5,700 bases of DNA, taken from contig JACVQI010000131.1 of the NCBI GenBank assembly GCA_015661095.1, forward strand, positions 1-5,700, read 5' to 3'. Below are positions 1 through 5,700 of this stretch, piece after piece. A program made the position numbers and the translations under genes. The number at the start of each line of letters is the position of its first letter. Position 1 is the first letter of the stretch. This DNA is from Gammaproteobacteria bacterium. GTDB taxonomy: Bacteria > Pseudomonadota > Gammaproteobacteria > Eutrophobiales > Eutrophobiaceae. The notes below the pieces were generated by a model. The model searched no databases. It was given only the letters and a program-made list of their open reading frames with translations, and was not told the DNA's origin.

Positions 1-458
1 AGCACGCACAATACCGCGGCGACCCGGAACGGCAGCGGTGTGAATTGCAGAAATAACAGCAACGATGAGATGGTCGTGCAAATCGCGGCGATCTTGACCA
101 ACCAGGTATGATAACTGTTGGTAGCCCGGAACTTAATCAGTCCGGCCAGCGTGGGCAACACAATACTGGCGATGACCATGGTGAAATATATCAACTCCCG
201 CCGGATCAGGTCCGGCCACAGCCACCAGGCACCGAGCGGCGCACTCAGGTAAATGGTAACGTCAGCCCAGGTGTCCAGTTTCGGCCCCAGGCGTGTCTCC
301 TGTCTGATCCGGCGCGCAATCGGTCCATCCACGGCATCGGTGATATAAGCCATGGCCAATACCACCAGAAATGCCTGCTCCGCACCCAACCAGGCCAGTA
401 CCAGCAACACCGGCGCCAGTGCCAGACGCAGGATACTGAGTGCATTCGGCAGCGTCAT
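1..458 (-). CDS. CDP-alcohol phosphatidyltransferase family protein (3' end cut by window edge)
   Basis: Reading leftward from the ATG at 458, the frame stays open for 152 codons to the window edge, so the C-terminus is missing. The complete CDP-alcohol phosphotransferase signature is present: D41, D44, G45, A48, R49, G58, D62 and D66, in the spacing D-x2-D-G-x2-A-R-x8-G-x3-D-x3-D. These residues bind metal and the CDP-lipid. The N-terminus (PNALSILRLALAP) has the usual opening of the family, and hydrophobic stretches near residues 12-38, 92-108 and 123-139 suggest membrane helices. The family transfers a phosphatidyl group from CDP-diacylglycerol to an alcohol in the inner membrane. PgsA (glycerol phosphate) and cardiolipin-synthase-like members are the nearest candidates, but the substrate cannot be told from this part. 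The start ATG overlaps the stop of the upstream EEP gene by 4 bases (ATGA), with only a weak GAG upstream, so coupled translation is likely. Confidence 0.9.
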   Translation of the reverse strand, partial: MTLPNALSILRLALAPVLLVLAWLGAEQAFLVVLAMAYITDAVDGPIARRIRQETRLGPKLDTWADVTIYLSAPLGAWWLWPDLIRRELIYFTMVIASIVLPTLAGLIKFRATNSYHTWLVKIAAICTTISSLLLFLQFTPLPFRVAAVLCV

Positions 459-1213
459 CGCGGCATCTCAAACTTCGCATAAAGCGGCAGGTGATCGGAC
501 AGGCTGTGCCAGGGATGATCCCGGAAGCAACTGCACTCGATCGGGTCCACCCCGCGATAAAAGATCCTATCGACGGACAACACTGGCAGGAAGGCGGGGA
601 AGGTTTTCGCATGCCGGCCGTGCAAATGCCGGAAGACTTCGGTCAAGTCCAGTTCCCGCGGCAAATACTTGTACAACTCACCGCGCCAATCATTAAAATC
701 CCCCGCCAGTATCAGCGGTGCCTGCGGTGGCACGGTTTCCCGGATGCGCTGTGTCAGGATCTTAATCTGCCGGTGCCGTTCATAAGCACGCAGATCAAGA
801 TGGATGCAAATGATATGCAGTTCCCGGTCGATATCCGGTATACGGACAACGCCATGCAACAGACTGCGACTCGCCCGGCGCAGGTCCGACACGTTCAGAT
901 TCTCCCAGCGCGCGAAGGGAAACTTGCTGAGGATTGCGTTGCCGTGATGACCGGCATTATAAATGGCATTCTTGCCATAGGCGTAATGCGGCCATAACTG
1001 ATCCGCCAGGAATTCGCACTGGGATACCAGCGGCCATTCCCTGACGGTTGCCTCCCGGCGCGAATGTTTACCCTGGATCTCCTGCAGAAAAATAATATCA
1101 GCATCCGTCTTGTGCAATTCTTCGCGCATGCGGTGCAGGACAAAGCGGAGATTGGCCGAGCTGTAACCCTTGTGGAGGTTGTAGGTCAGCACCTTGATTG
1201 GAAAAGGTTTCAC
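455..1213 (-). CDS. YbhP-like endonuclease/exonuclease/phosphatase family protein
   Basis: This 252-residue protein covers a whole EEP (DNase I-like) fold with all the usual catalytic motifs: N12 in YNLHKG, metal-binding E45 in LQEI, a GHHGNAILS segment at 88-96, H138 in HLDL, D172 and N174 in GDFND, D215 in the VDRIF motif, and the final S239-D240-H241. Length and motifs, especially EFLADQLW and the GHHGNA block, match what I recall of E. coli YbhP (about 253 residues). EEP enzymes are Mg-dependent phosphodiesterases or phosphatases acting on nucleic acids, phosphoinositides or sphingomyelin, and the substrate here is unknown. No signal peptide is visible. The start is a GTG at 1213: the preceding in-frame stop is the methyltransferase TGA only 7 codons upstream, and the next in-frame Met (residue 29) would remove the YN motif. 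No good ribosome binding site is seen. It lies 21 bases after the methyltransferase gene and overlaps the phosphatidyltransferase by 4 bases. Confidence 0.88.
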   Translation of the reverse strand: MKPFPIKVLTYNLHKGYSSANLRFVLHRMREELHKTDADIIFLQEIQGKHSRREATVREWPLVSQCEFLADQLWPHYAYGKNAIYNAGHHGNAILSKFPFARWENLNVSDLRRASRSLLHGVVRIPDIDRELHIICIHLDLRAYERHRQIKILTQRIRETVPPQAPLILAGDFNDWRGELYKYLPRELDLTEVFRHLHGRHAKTFPAFLPVLSVDRIFYRGVDPIECSCFRDHPWHSLSDHLPLYAKFEMPR

Positions 1214-1234
1214 GTCGCCAGGTAGTAGCCGGTG

Positions 1235-1888
1235 TCAAGGTTGCTTTTTGCAACTGATCGACATGCCAGCTCCTGCGCTATCTAGCATGGTTTCGAGATC
1301 GGGCTGGCTCCTGGCATAGTCGAGCATGCTCGCGATACCCCGGGAATTCCCGCTCCTTCTCACATTATGCGCGACAAAGCAGCCGCCTGGCGCCAGCTTC
1401 GGTAACAAGGCCTCCATGTATTGCTGGTACCATTCCTTGTCGGCATCACTGAAAACGAAATCGAACGGACCGTCCAGTTCGCGCACCAGTTTATGGGCGT
1501 CCGCCAGTCTGGCATCGATCAGATGACTGACGCCCGCCTGCTGGAAATTGGCAATGGCGGTTTCATATCTGCGCTGATCGATTTCGATGGTAATCAATTT
1601 CCCGCCAGTGCGGTTCAGGGCCTTGCTGATCCAGATGGCGGAATGGCCGGTGGAAGTGCCGATCTCCAGCGCCCGCGTGAAATTATTTTTGATAATTAAA
1701 TCATGCAGTGTTTCGCCATCGGCTGGTGGTACGTTCCAGTCACGCCAGGTGCCCGCATGATCATTCAAAAATCCGGCTATCCTGGCATCCAGGTCCATGG
1801 TAACAGGCTCTTGAGAGAAACCGGCGGGCATGCTGACAAACGTACTTGTAATCAACCAGAACAGTTTGTGGAAAGTTTTATTGGCCAT
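1235..1888 (-). CDS. Exported class I SAM-dependent methyltransferase (O-methyltransferase family 3-like)
   Basis: The 217-residue protein has a Rossmann methyltransferase domain from about residue 60. Motif I (SAM binding) is EIGTSTGHSA at 75-84, an acidic strand ITIEID lies at 99-104, DADKEWY at 148-154 resembles the metal-binding DADK motif of caffeoyl-CoA O-methyltransferases, and APGGCFVAHN spans 166-175. Where plant caffeoyl-CoA enzymes have Asp-Asn as metal ligands, this protein has H174-N175. The ATG at 1888 is preferred over one 9 codons upstream (1915) because GGGAG lies 7 bases before it and nothing similar precedes the upstream ATG. From that start the N-terminus looks like a Sec signal peptide: K4, H7 and K8, then a hydrophobic stretch near 9-20, with possible cleavage after S25. 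The substrate is unknown. SAM is cytosolic, so export would be odd, and the hydrophobic start could instead be a membrane anchor. It is the first gene of the leftward group. Confidence 0.85.
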   Translation of the reverse strand: MANKTFHKLFWLITSTFVSMPAGFSQEPVTMDLDARIAGFLNDHAGTWRDWNVPPADGETLHDLIIKNNFTRALEIGTSTGHSAIWISKALNRTGGKLITIEIDQRRYETAIANFQQAGVSHLIDARLADAHKLVRELDGPFDFVFSDADKEWYQQYMEALLPKLAPGGCFVAHNVRRSGNSRGIASMLDYARSQPDLETMLDSAGAGMSISCKKQP

Positions 1889-2067
1889 GGTAGCACTCCC
1901 ATAATGAATCGACATTGATGGTAATACATAAATTATAAAACACCGATGGTATCGCTATAAATATAAGGGGTTTTCCGGTCAACCAGGAAATCTTATTCAT
2001 ACCTATGGTAATTTTGGCCGGTCTTATCTAAACTTGATTTATACCTCATATTAATGGAATGAAGCTT
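1889..2067. promoter_or_regulatory. AT-rich divergent intergenic region
   Basis: This 179-base gap separates the divergent methyltransferase and TPR genes and is clearly richer in A+T than the coding DNA. It holds a TATAAT box on the minus strand, two short inverted repeats (CGAT-GGT-ATCG at 1944-1954 and TACC-TAT-GGTA at 2000-2010) and repeated ATGGTA words. On the plus strand no convincing sigma-70 pair is seen. The best is TTGGCC near 2014 with TTTATA or TATACC near 2039-2045, which is weak or badly spaced. I see no open frame of note and no tRNA or riboswitch-like structure. Confidence 0.6.
1932..1960 (-). promoter_or_regulatory. Predicted sigma-70 promoter for the methyltransferase group
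   Basis: On the minus strand there is a perfect TATAAT (1937 to 1932). With a 17-base spacer the -35 hexamer would be TTATAG (1960 to 1955), a poor match to TTGACA. Transcription would begin near 1925 and leave a leader of about 37 bases before the ATG at 1888. A small palindrome, CGAT-GGT-ATCG, lies inside the spacer. A poor -35 next to a perfect -10 suggests weak or activator-assisted use. The region is AT-rich, so a chance TATAAT is possible. Confidence 0.4.
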
Positions 2068-2652
2068 ATGACTATACGTACTTATATTAAATCATTCACA
2101 CTCTTATTCTCATTGATTGCTGCCAATTCCGTCTACGCCCAATCCATGACAGTCATTGGTGGTGAACAGTCAGCCAAAAATTGTTTCATGGCGGCCACTA
2201 TAGCCGCGCAGATTCACTATGCCTCCACGCAAGATATCAAGGAATGCACCTTTGCCCTGGAAAACACATCTTTACTGTCAAAAGACAAAGCGGCGACCTT
2301 GATCAATCGCGGTATCATCTACGTGGCCCTGGAGGAGTATGACCTGGCAATCAAGGATTACGATAAGGCCTACCGGATCAATCCCAATATTGCCGAGATC
2401 CATGTCAATCGGGGCAATATGCTGTTCATGAGCAGGATCTTCGATCAAGCCGTCACGGAATATACCAGGGCTATCGACCTCGACTTTTCCAAGCAGTATA
2501 TCGCTCATTACAATCGGGGGCTGGCGTATGAAAAAATGGGACAATTGGACAAGGCCGAGGCTGACTATCGCCGCGCTTTGGAACTGATGCCGAAATGGAA
2601 TCGAGCCCAGAGCAAACTTAATCGGATACTGAACCAGACCCAAAAAGGTTAG
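2068..2652 (+). CDS. Secreted tetratricopeptide repeat protein
   Basis: The protein has 194 residues from the ATG at 2068, or 197 if the in-frame ATG at 2059 is used. I prefer 2068 because GGA at 2056-2058 then sits 9 bases upstream, while the earlier ATG has no usable ribosome binding site. A Sec signal peptide is clear: a basic start (R4, K8), a hydrophobic stretch and a cleavage motif VYA before Gln, so the mature protein is periplasmic or secreted. Residues 75-108, 109-143 and 144-177 form three TPR units (for example YNRGLAYEKMGQLDKAEADY in the third), which usually mediate protein-protein contacts. Before them is a short region with two cysteines (C39 and C60) that could form a disulfide. 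No enzymatic motif is seen and the partner is unknown. It is the only plus-strand gene, flanked by divergent and convergent neighbours, and two sampled 60-base stretches are 45-48% GC against 58% in one from the lipoprotein gene to its right. Confidence 0.85.
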   Translation: MTIRTYIKSFTLLFSLIAANSVYAQSMTVIGGEQSAKNCFMAATIAAQIHYASTQDIKECTFALENTSLLSKDKAATLINRGIIYVALEEYDLAIKDYDKAYRINPNIAEIHVNRGNMLFMSRIFDQAVTEYTRAIDLDFSKQYIAHYNRGLAYEKMGQLDKAEADYRRALELMPKWNRAQSKLNRILNQTQKG

Positions 2653-2700
2653 GCCATTCCTGCTGTTGTCTGAATTCCTGATTCGAGTGTGCGCCAGGGT

Positions 2701-3606
2701 TCACAACCCGGAACCGGTAGCGGCTTCAGAAATATTAATCCTGGCCCGCTGGGGACGGGCATCCCGTAGCGCCGCCAGGTCCTGCCGCCACCGCTGAACT
2801 TGTTGCGCCAGTTTTAGCTGCTGCTTATCCGTGCGCATATTCAGGACCGCCGCAATCGCGGTATAGATGCGTTGTTCATTACGGCTATTGGCATCGATAT
2901 CATCCTGCCGGACGTAGTCGGCGCGGCTGACTACCAATGCCGTCAACCTTGCCTCCCAGCCGGGTTGCCGGTCAAGTTCCGCGATAATCTGTTGCTGCCA
3001 GGAACGCCGGTTATCCAACCATTGCCGGTCGAGACGTTCAAGCCCACTCACCGCCTGCCGCAGGGTTTGCTGCTGCTCCGGTGTCAGCCGGCCTAACCAT
3101 TCGCCAAGCCTGTCTTCAATTTCTTCATATACCGATGCACGGTACTCAGTTTCATCCCGGGATAAATATTCCTGTTCCAGTTCCTGGTTCCGTTCTTGCA
3201 TATTCGCGGTAAATTCCTGAATCTGGACAGCCGTCAGGGTTTGTGCCACCTGCACCAGTGCCGGTACGACCCGGTCCCGGATCTGGGTGTAGGACAAGCG
3301 CAGTTGCTCCATCCATGCCGTGACCGTGGCTGCCGTGATATCAGTCTGGATATCCATTTCAATCCGATCCAGAAACTCGAGATAGCTTGTTAATTCATCC
3401 TGTCGGTGCCATTCCTTGATGGCTGCCAGATTGACATAGAGTAAACTGCTTTGGGCTTTGTCCAGATCGACATAACGCTCGATATAGAACTGCGCCAGGC
3501 GGTCGATCCGGTCATAGATGAATTGATTGGAGCAGGCCGAAAATACCAGACTCACGATAATTATCAGAAGTAAGCTCTTTCCCGAGCCAGTGCGTTGCAA
3601 GCGCAT
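2701..3606 (-). CDS. DUF6279-type lipoprotein
   Basis: The 301-residue protein starts MRLQRTGSGKS, followed by a hydrophobic run (residues 12-22) and a cysteine at 25 in VFSAC, which reads as a signal peptidase II lipobox with an unusual Phe at -3. Ser at +2 would suggest outer-membrane sorting. The mature part is highly charged and predicted helical, rich in Gln, Glu and Arg. Segments such as YVDLDKAQ and IKEWHRQDEL resemble the DUF6279 lipoprotein family of gammaproteobacteria, whose function is unknown. The start at 3606 is chosen over an in-frame upstream candidate at 3657 because a perfect AGGAGG lies 4 bases before it, the lipobox is then correctly placed, and the ATG shares one base with the stop of the dehydrogenase gene (TGATG). 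It is the last gene of the four-gene leftward operon. The family name is from memory of such sequences and is less certain than the lipoprotein call. Confidence 0.8.
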   Translation of the reverse strand: MRLQRTGSGKSLLLIIIVSLVFSACSNQFIYDRIDRLAQFYIERYVDLDKAQSSLLYVNLAAIKEWHRQDELTSYLEFLDRIEMDIQTDITAATVTAWMEQLRLSYTQIRDRVVPALVQVAQTLTAVQIQEFTANMQERNQELEQEYLSRDETEYRASVYEEIEDRLGEWLGRLTPEQQQTLRQAVSGLERLDRQWLDNRRSWQQQIIAELDRQPGWEARLTALVVSRADYVRQDDIDANSRNEQRIYTAIAAVLNMRTDKQQLKLAQQVQRWRQDLAALRDARPQRARINISEAATGSGL

Positions 3607-4610
3607 CAAGCCTCCTGCGCCAGATACTTTGCCGTCAGTTGTTCCGATACCTGCCACAGTTGCCGGGCCATGGCCTGGTCATACAAATGATTCAGTCCTG
3701 ACAACGATATCGGATTGCAATCCATGAAGAAATAGCCGCTGACACCGGCCAGTTGCGGACTGGCGGCGACATAGCAGCTGGTCGCGGCGCCCTGAGCGAT
3801 GGTTTTGGTAACCAGGCCGCCGAAGGTATTAAACAACATCTGGATGTAACCGGGTTCATTCCGGACGATATTGGTTTTAATGACGCCGGGGTGCAAGGCA
3901 TTGGCGGTGGCGCTGGTGCCCTTGAGCCGCGCCGCGAGTTCCAGGGAAAACAACGCGTTCGCCAGTTTTGATTGACTGTAGGAGCGGCGACGGTGGTAAT
4001 CCCGCTCACCGGAGAGGTTATCGAACTCTATCCCGTCACTGCCGAAGGCTGCACCACTGCTGACCATCACCACCCGCCCCTGCCGGGCCGCCTTGATCCG
4101 ATCCAGCAATCGATTGATGAAAACGAAATGCCCGAGATGATTTACGAAAAGGGATTTTTCGATGCCGTCAACCTGTTCCAGATCCACTCCGGCAATCATG
4201 CCAGCGTTTGCAATCAGAATATCAATTTGCGGGACCATTTCCCTGATCAACATGGCGCAATCCACCACCGATTGCAGCTCCGCCAGTTCGAGCACCACCG
4301 GCGTGGTCTGGCCGGTCACGCTGACACAGGCAGTGCTGGCCTTCTCCAGGTCCCTGCCGGTGCCTATGACATGCGCCCCACGCAAGGCCAATACCCGCAT
4401 GGTTTCATAGCCGATACCGGAATTACAACCGGTCACGAGGGCGATTTTACCGCTCAGATCAACACCGGCCGTCACCTCTTCAGCAGTTGCATTGTTACCG
4501 TATGAACTCAATGGCAGACTTTCGATCAATTTGATATCGAAGCTGCAACCCCCTGTTAAAGGTGTCGCGGACAGTGCAGCGGACGTTTTCAAAAATTGAC
4601 GGCGATTCAT
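3606..4610 (-). CDS. Short-chain dehydrogenase/reductase with a twin-arginine signal
   Basis: The 334-residue protein begins MNRRQFLKTSAALSA, a good twin-arginine (Tat) motif, followed by LTGGC with C22, which could be an imperfect lipobox (Thr at -3). From about residue 52 it is a classical SDR: TGCNSGIG at 60-67 binds NAD(P), ANAG is at 134-137, the catalytic serine is at 184-185, and Y211-x3-K215 completes the active site. HPGVIKTNI at 240-248 is typical of the retinol-dehydrogenase/WWOX-like branch. Arg86 after the second strand may favour NADP, which is an inference. The substrate is unknown. Export of a folded, cofactor-loaded dehydrogenase would fit the Tat route, but the signal may also be a vestigial tether. 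It starts 9 bases after the peroxiredoxin stop, has no clear ribosome binding site, and its stop overlaps the lipoprotein start by one base. Confidence 0.9.
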   Translation of the reverse strand: MNRRQFLKTSAALSATPLTGGCSFDIKLIESLPLSSYGNNATAEEVTAGVDLSGKIALVTGCNSGIGYETMRVLALRGAHVIGTGRDLEKASTACVSVTGQTTPVVLELAELQSVVDCAMLIREMVPQIDILIANAGMIAGVDLEQVDGIEKSLFVNHLGHFVFINRLLDRIKAARQGRVVMVSSGAAFGSDGIEFDNLSGERDYHRRRSYSQSKLANALFSLELAARLKGTSATANALHPGVIKTNIVRNEPGYIQMLFNTFGGLVTKTIAQGAATSCYVAASPQLAGVSGYFFMDCNPISLSGLNHLYDQAMARQLWQVSEQLTAKYLAQEA

Positions 4611-4619
4611 GGTTAACCG

Positions 4620-5177
4620 TTATTGCGAGGGTTTAATTTTCGATTGCAGTTCCTGCAGATCCGAAATGATCTGGGTGCTGTGCCGTTTTGGATCCACACG
4701 GCGATAGATTCTGGCGATCCGGCCTCGCTTGTCGATAATGATGGTATGCCGCCTGGCCAGTTTTACCGGACCCAGGGCCAGCAAACTGCCATAGGCGGCA
4801 GCTACCACTCCATCCGGATCAGACAACAGGGGAAAAGGCAGGTGTTGGGCCGTCACGAACTGCGCATGACTCTCGACACTATCGAGGCTGACACCCAGGA
4901 TTTCCGCATCGAGCGCCCGGATACGGTGATAATCATCGCGGAAGGTACAGGCTTCAACCGTGCAGCCGGGCGTATCGTCCTTGGGATAGAAATACAGCAC
5001 CACCCACTTGTCAGCATAGTCCTTGAGCGTATGCTTGCGCATCTGTTGATCGTACAGTTCAAACTCCGGCGCCGGTTTACCGATCTCGATGTCGGCATAT
5101 GCCGCTTTGGTAAAAAATCCAAACATCAGAATCAGGCCTAAACCAAGGTAGGGGCTGGATCGACGATACAACGACAT
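4620..5177 (-). CDS. Exported BCP/PrxQ-type thiol peroxiredoxin
   Basis: This 185-residue protein is a thioredoxin-fold peroxiredoxin. The active site PKDDTPGCTVEAC places the peroxidatic cysteine at C72 and a probable resolving cysteine at C77, the i+5 spacing of E. coli Bcp. T69 and R143 (in RRHT) complete the usual catalytic set. Such enzymes reduce hydrogen peroxide and organic hydroperoxides using thiol donors such as thioredoxin. Unlike cytosolic Bcp (about 156 residues) it has an N-terminal extension: R5 and R6, a hydrophobic stretch at 10-22 and AYA before D29, which reads as a Sec signal peptide, so it probably acts in the periplasm. Its ATG follows the TGA of the preceding gene with no gap (TGAATG) and has no strong ribosome binding site, so coupled translation is likely. 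The source of electrons in the periplasm is not encoded here in a recognisable form. Confidence 0.92.
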   Translation of the reverse strand: MSLYRRSSPYLGLGLILMFGFFTKAAYADIEIGKPAPEFELYDQQMRKHTLKDYADKWVVLYFYPKDDTPGCTVEACTFRDDYHRIRALDAEILGVSLDSVESHAQFVTAQHLPFPLLSDPDGVVAAAYGSLLALGPVKLARRHTIIIDKRGRIARIYRRVDPKRHSTQIISDLQELQSKIKPSQ

Positions 5178-5700
5178 TCAGTTAGCCGGTGTGGTGCGTC
5201 GCAAATAATAATCGAAAGGCTTGGCTGACAGGCGTGCGTTGGCCCAGACTATCAACATCCCTTCAACTTCATGCGCATATTGTATGGGGCCGAGGTCAAT
5301 AGCTTCCAGGCCGATGCTTTCGACCAGTTTGGCAACCACTGCCTTGGCCTCGGCGTCATTGCCGACCAGCGGGATGGTAACCGGCCCGCCCGCACTCGCC
5401 GGGTCAGCCATGGTCAGCGAACTCAGGGTATTAAAAGCCTTGACGACCCGGGCTTGCGGCAGCCAGCCCTGGATCATTTCGCCGGCAGAGGTTGTCACTG
5501 TGTGTTCCGCCAGTCCGGCCGCCGTTCTTTGATAGGGATTGGTCGGATCGATAACGATCTTGCCGGTCAGATCCCCCAGTTCCTTAACAACTGTCTCGGT
5601 TGCGGTCCAGGGTATGGCCAGCAGCACAATGTCGGCCAGACTGGCTGCTGCCGCCTGGGTGGTGGCGGCCGCTTTGCCTGTGGTTCTGGCAACCAGTTCC
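5178..5700 (-). CDS. F420/NADP-oxidoreductase-like dinucleotide-binding protein (5' end outside window)
   Basis: About 173 C-terminal residues are visible, and the frame runs open through the right edge, so the start and the Rossmann GxGxxG loop are missing. Visible landmarks are the strand ADIVLLAIPW, GKIVIDPTNPY, the SAGE block, and ARVVKAFNT followed by a region ending near LIVWANARL. This order matches the NADP oxidoreductase, coenzyme F420-dependent domain (PF03807) and related NADPH-dependent F420 reductase-like proteins, which many bacteria without F420 also carry. It probably binds NADP(H) in the cytoplasm, and the substrate is unknown. A GTG at 5627 should not be taken as the start, because recognisable Rossmann-fold sequence (ASLADIVLLAIP) continues upstream of it. 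It is the most upstream visible gene of the leftward operon and its TGA abuts the peroxiredoxin ATG. Confidence 0.82.
   Translation of the reverse strand, partial: ELVARTTGKAAATTQAAAASLADIVLLAIPWTATETVVKELGDLTGKIVIDPTNPYQRTAAGLAEHTVTTSAGEMIQGWLPQARVVKAFNTLSSLTMADPASAGGPVTIPLVGNDAEAKAVVAKLVESIGLEAIDLGPIQYAHEVEGMLIVWANARLSAKPFDYYLRRTTPAN

Noticed and set aside
440..997. Long plus-strand open frame opposite the YbhP-like gene
   Set aside because: The minus strand encodes an EEP enzyme with every catalytic motif. The plus-strand translation has no recognisable domain, so it is a shadow frame.
1211..1237. Possible methyltransferase-EEP fusion by stop-codon readthrough or a sequencing error
   Set aside because: The two genes are in the same frame, separated by TGA and 7 codons. 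Each is full length for its own family, and the linker has no protein-like conservation that I can recognise. Two genes is the simpler reading.
1916..2058. Riboswitch, tRNA or small RNA in the divergent gap
   Set aside because: No cloverleaf, conserved riboswitch core or strong long hairpin is visible, only short inverted repeats.
2697..2709. GGGTT-CAC-AACCC hairpin between the convergent genes as a terminator
   Set aside because: The stem has only 5 pairs, it overlaps the lipoprotein stop codon, and no T run follows on either strand. I found no convincing terminator in 2653-2700.
3972..5141. Two long plus-strand open frames (3972-4505 and 4623-5141) opposite the SDR and peroxiredoxin genes
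   Set aside because: Both lie wholly within well-supported minus-strand genes, and their translations are low in family-like motifs. They reflect codon bias on the real strand.

Overview
The window looks like ordinary chromosome from a Gram-negative bacterium, most likely a gammaproteobacterium. The grounds are a close relative of Escherichia coli YbhP, a DUF6279-type lipoprotein, several Sec or Tat export signals, and coding sequence with GC in the mid-50s. The genus cannot be read from the sequence. There is no RNA gene, mobile element, CRISPR array or phage gene, and I found no clear new system.

Left part (1-1888, minus strand, transcribed right to left): an exported class I SAM-dependent O-methyltransferase-like protein (1235-1888), then a YbhP-like endonuclease/exonuclease/phosphatase (EEP) family enzyme (455-1213), then a CDP-alcohol phosphatidyltransferase cut by the left edge (below 1 to 458). 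The last two overlap by 4 bases (ATGA) and are probably translationally coupled. E. coli ybhP also sits beside a phospholipid gene (clsB), so this pairing hints at a role in membrane lipids.

Middle (1889-2067): a short AT-rich divergent intergenic region. It carries a perfect TATAAT -10 box for the methyltransferase side, with small inverted repeats and recurring TACCAT words. A lone plus-strand gene follows (2068-2652), encoding a secreted protein with three TPR repeats. It looks somewhat lower in GC than its neighbours. It converges on the gene to its right, and I see no convincing terminator in the 48-base gap.

Right part (2701-5700, minus strand): a tight four-gene operon entering from beyond the right edge. 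In order of transcription it encodes an F420/NADP-oxidoreductase-like dinucleotide-binding protein (3' part only), an exported BCP-type peroxiredoxin, a short-chain dehydrogenase with a twin-arginine signal, and a DUF6279-type lipoprotein. The junctions are 0 bases apart, 9 bases apart, and a 1-base overlap. The first three genes are redox enzymes and the last three products carry export signals, which suggests a cell-envelope redox or stress module. That role is inferred from gene content only.
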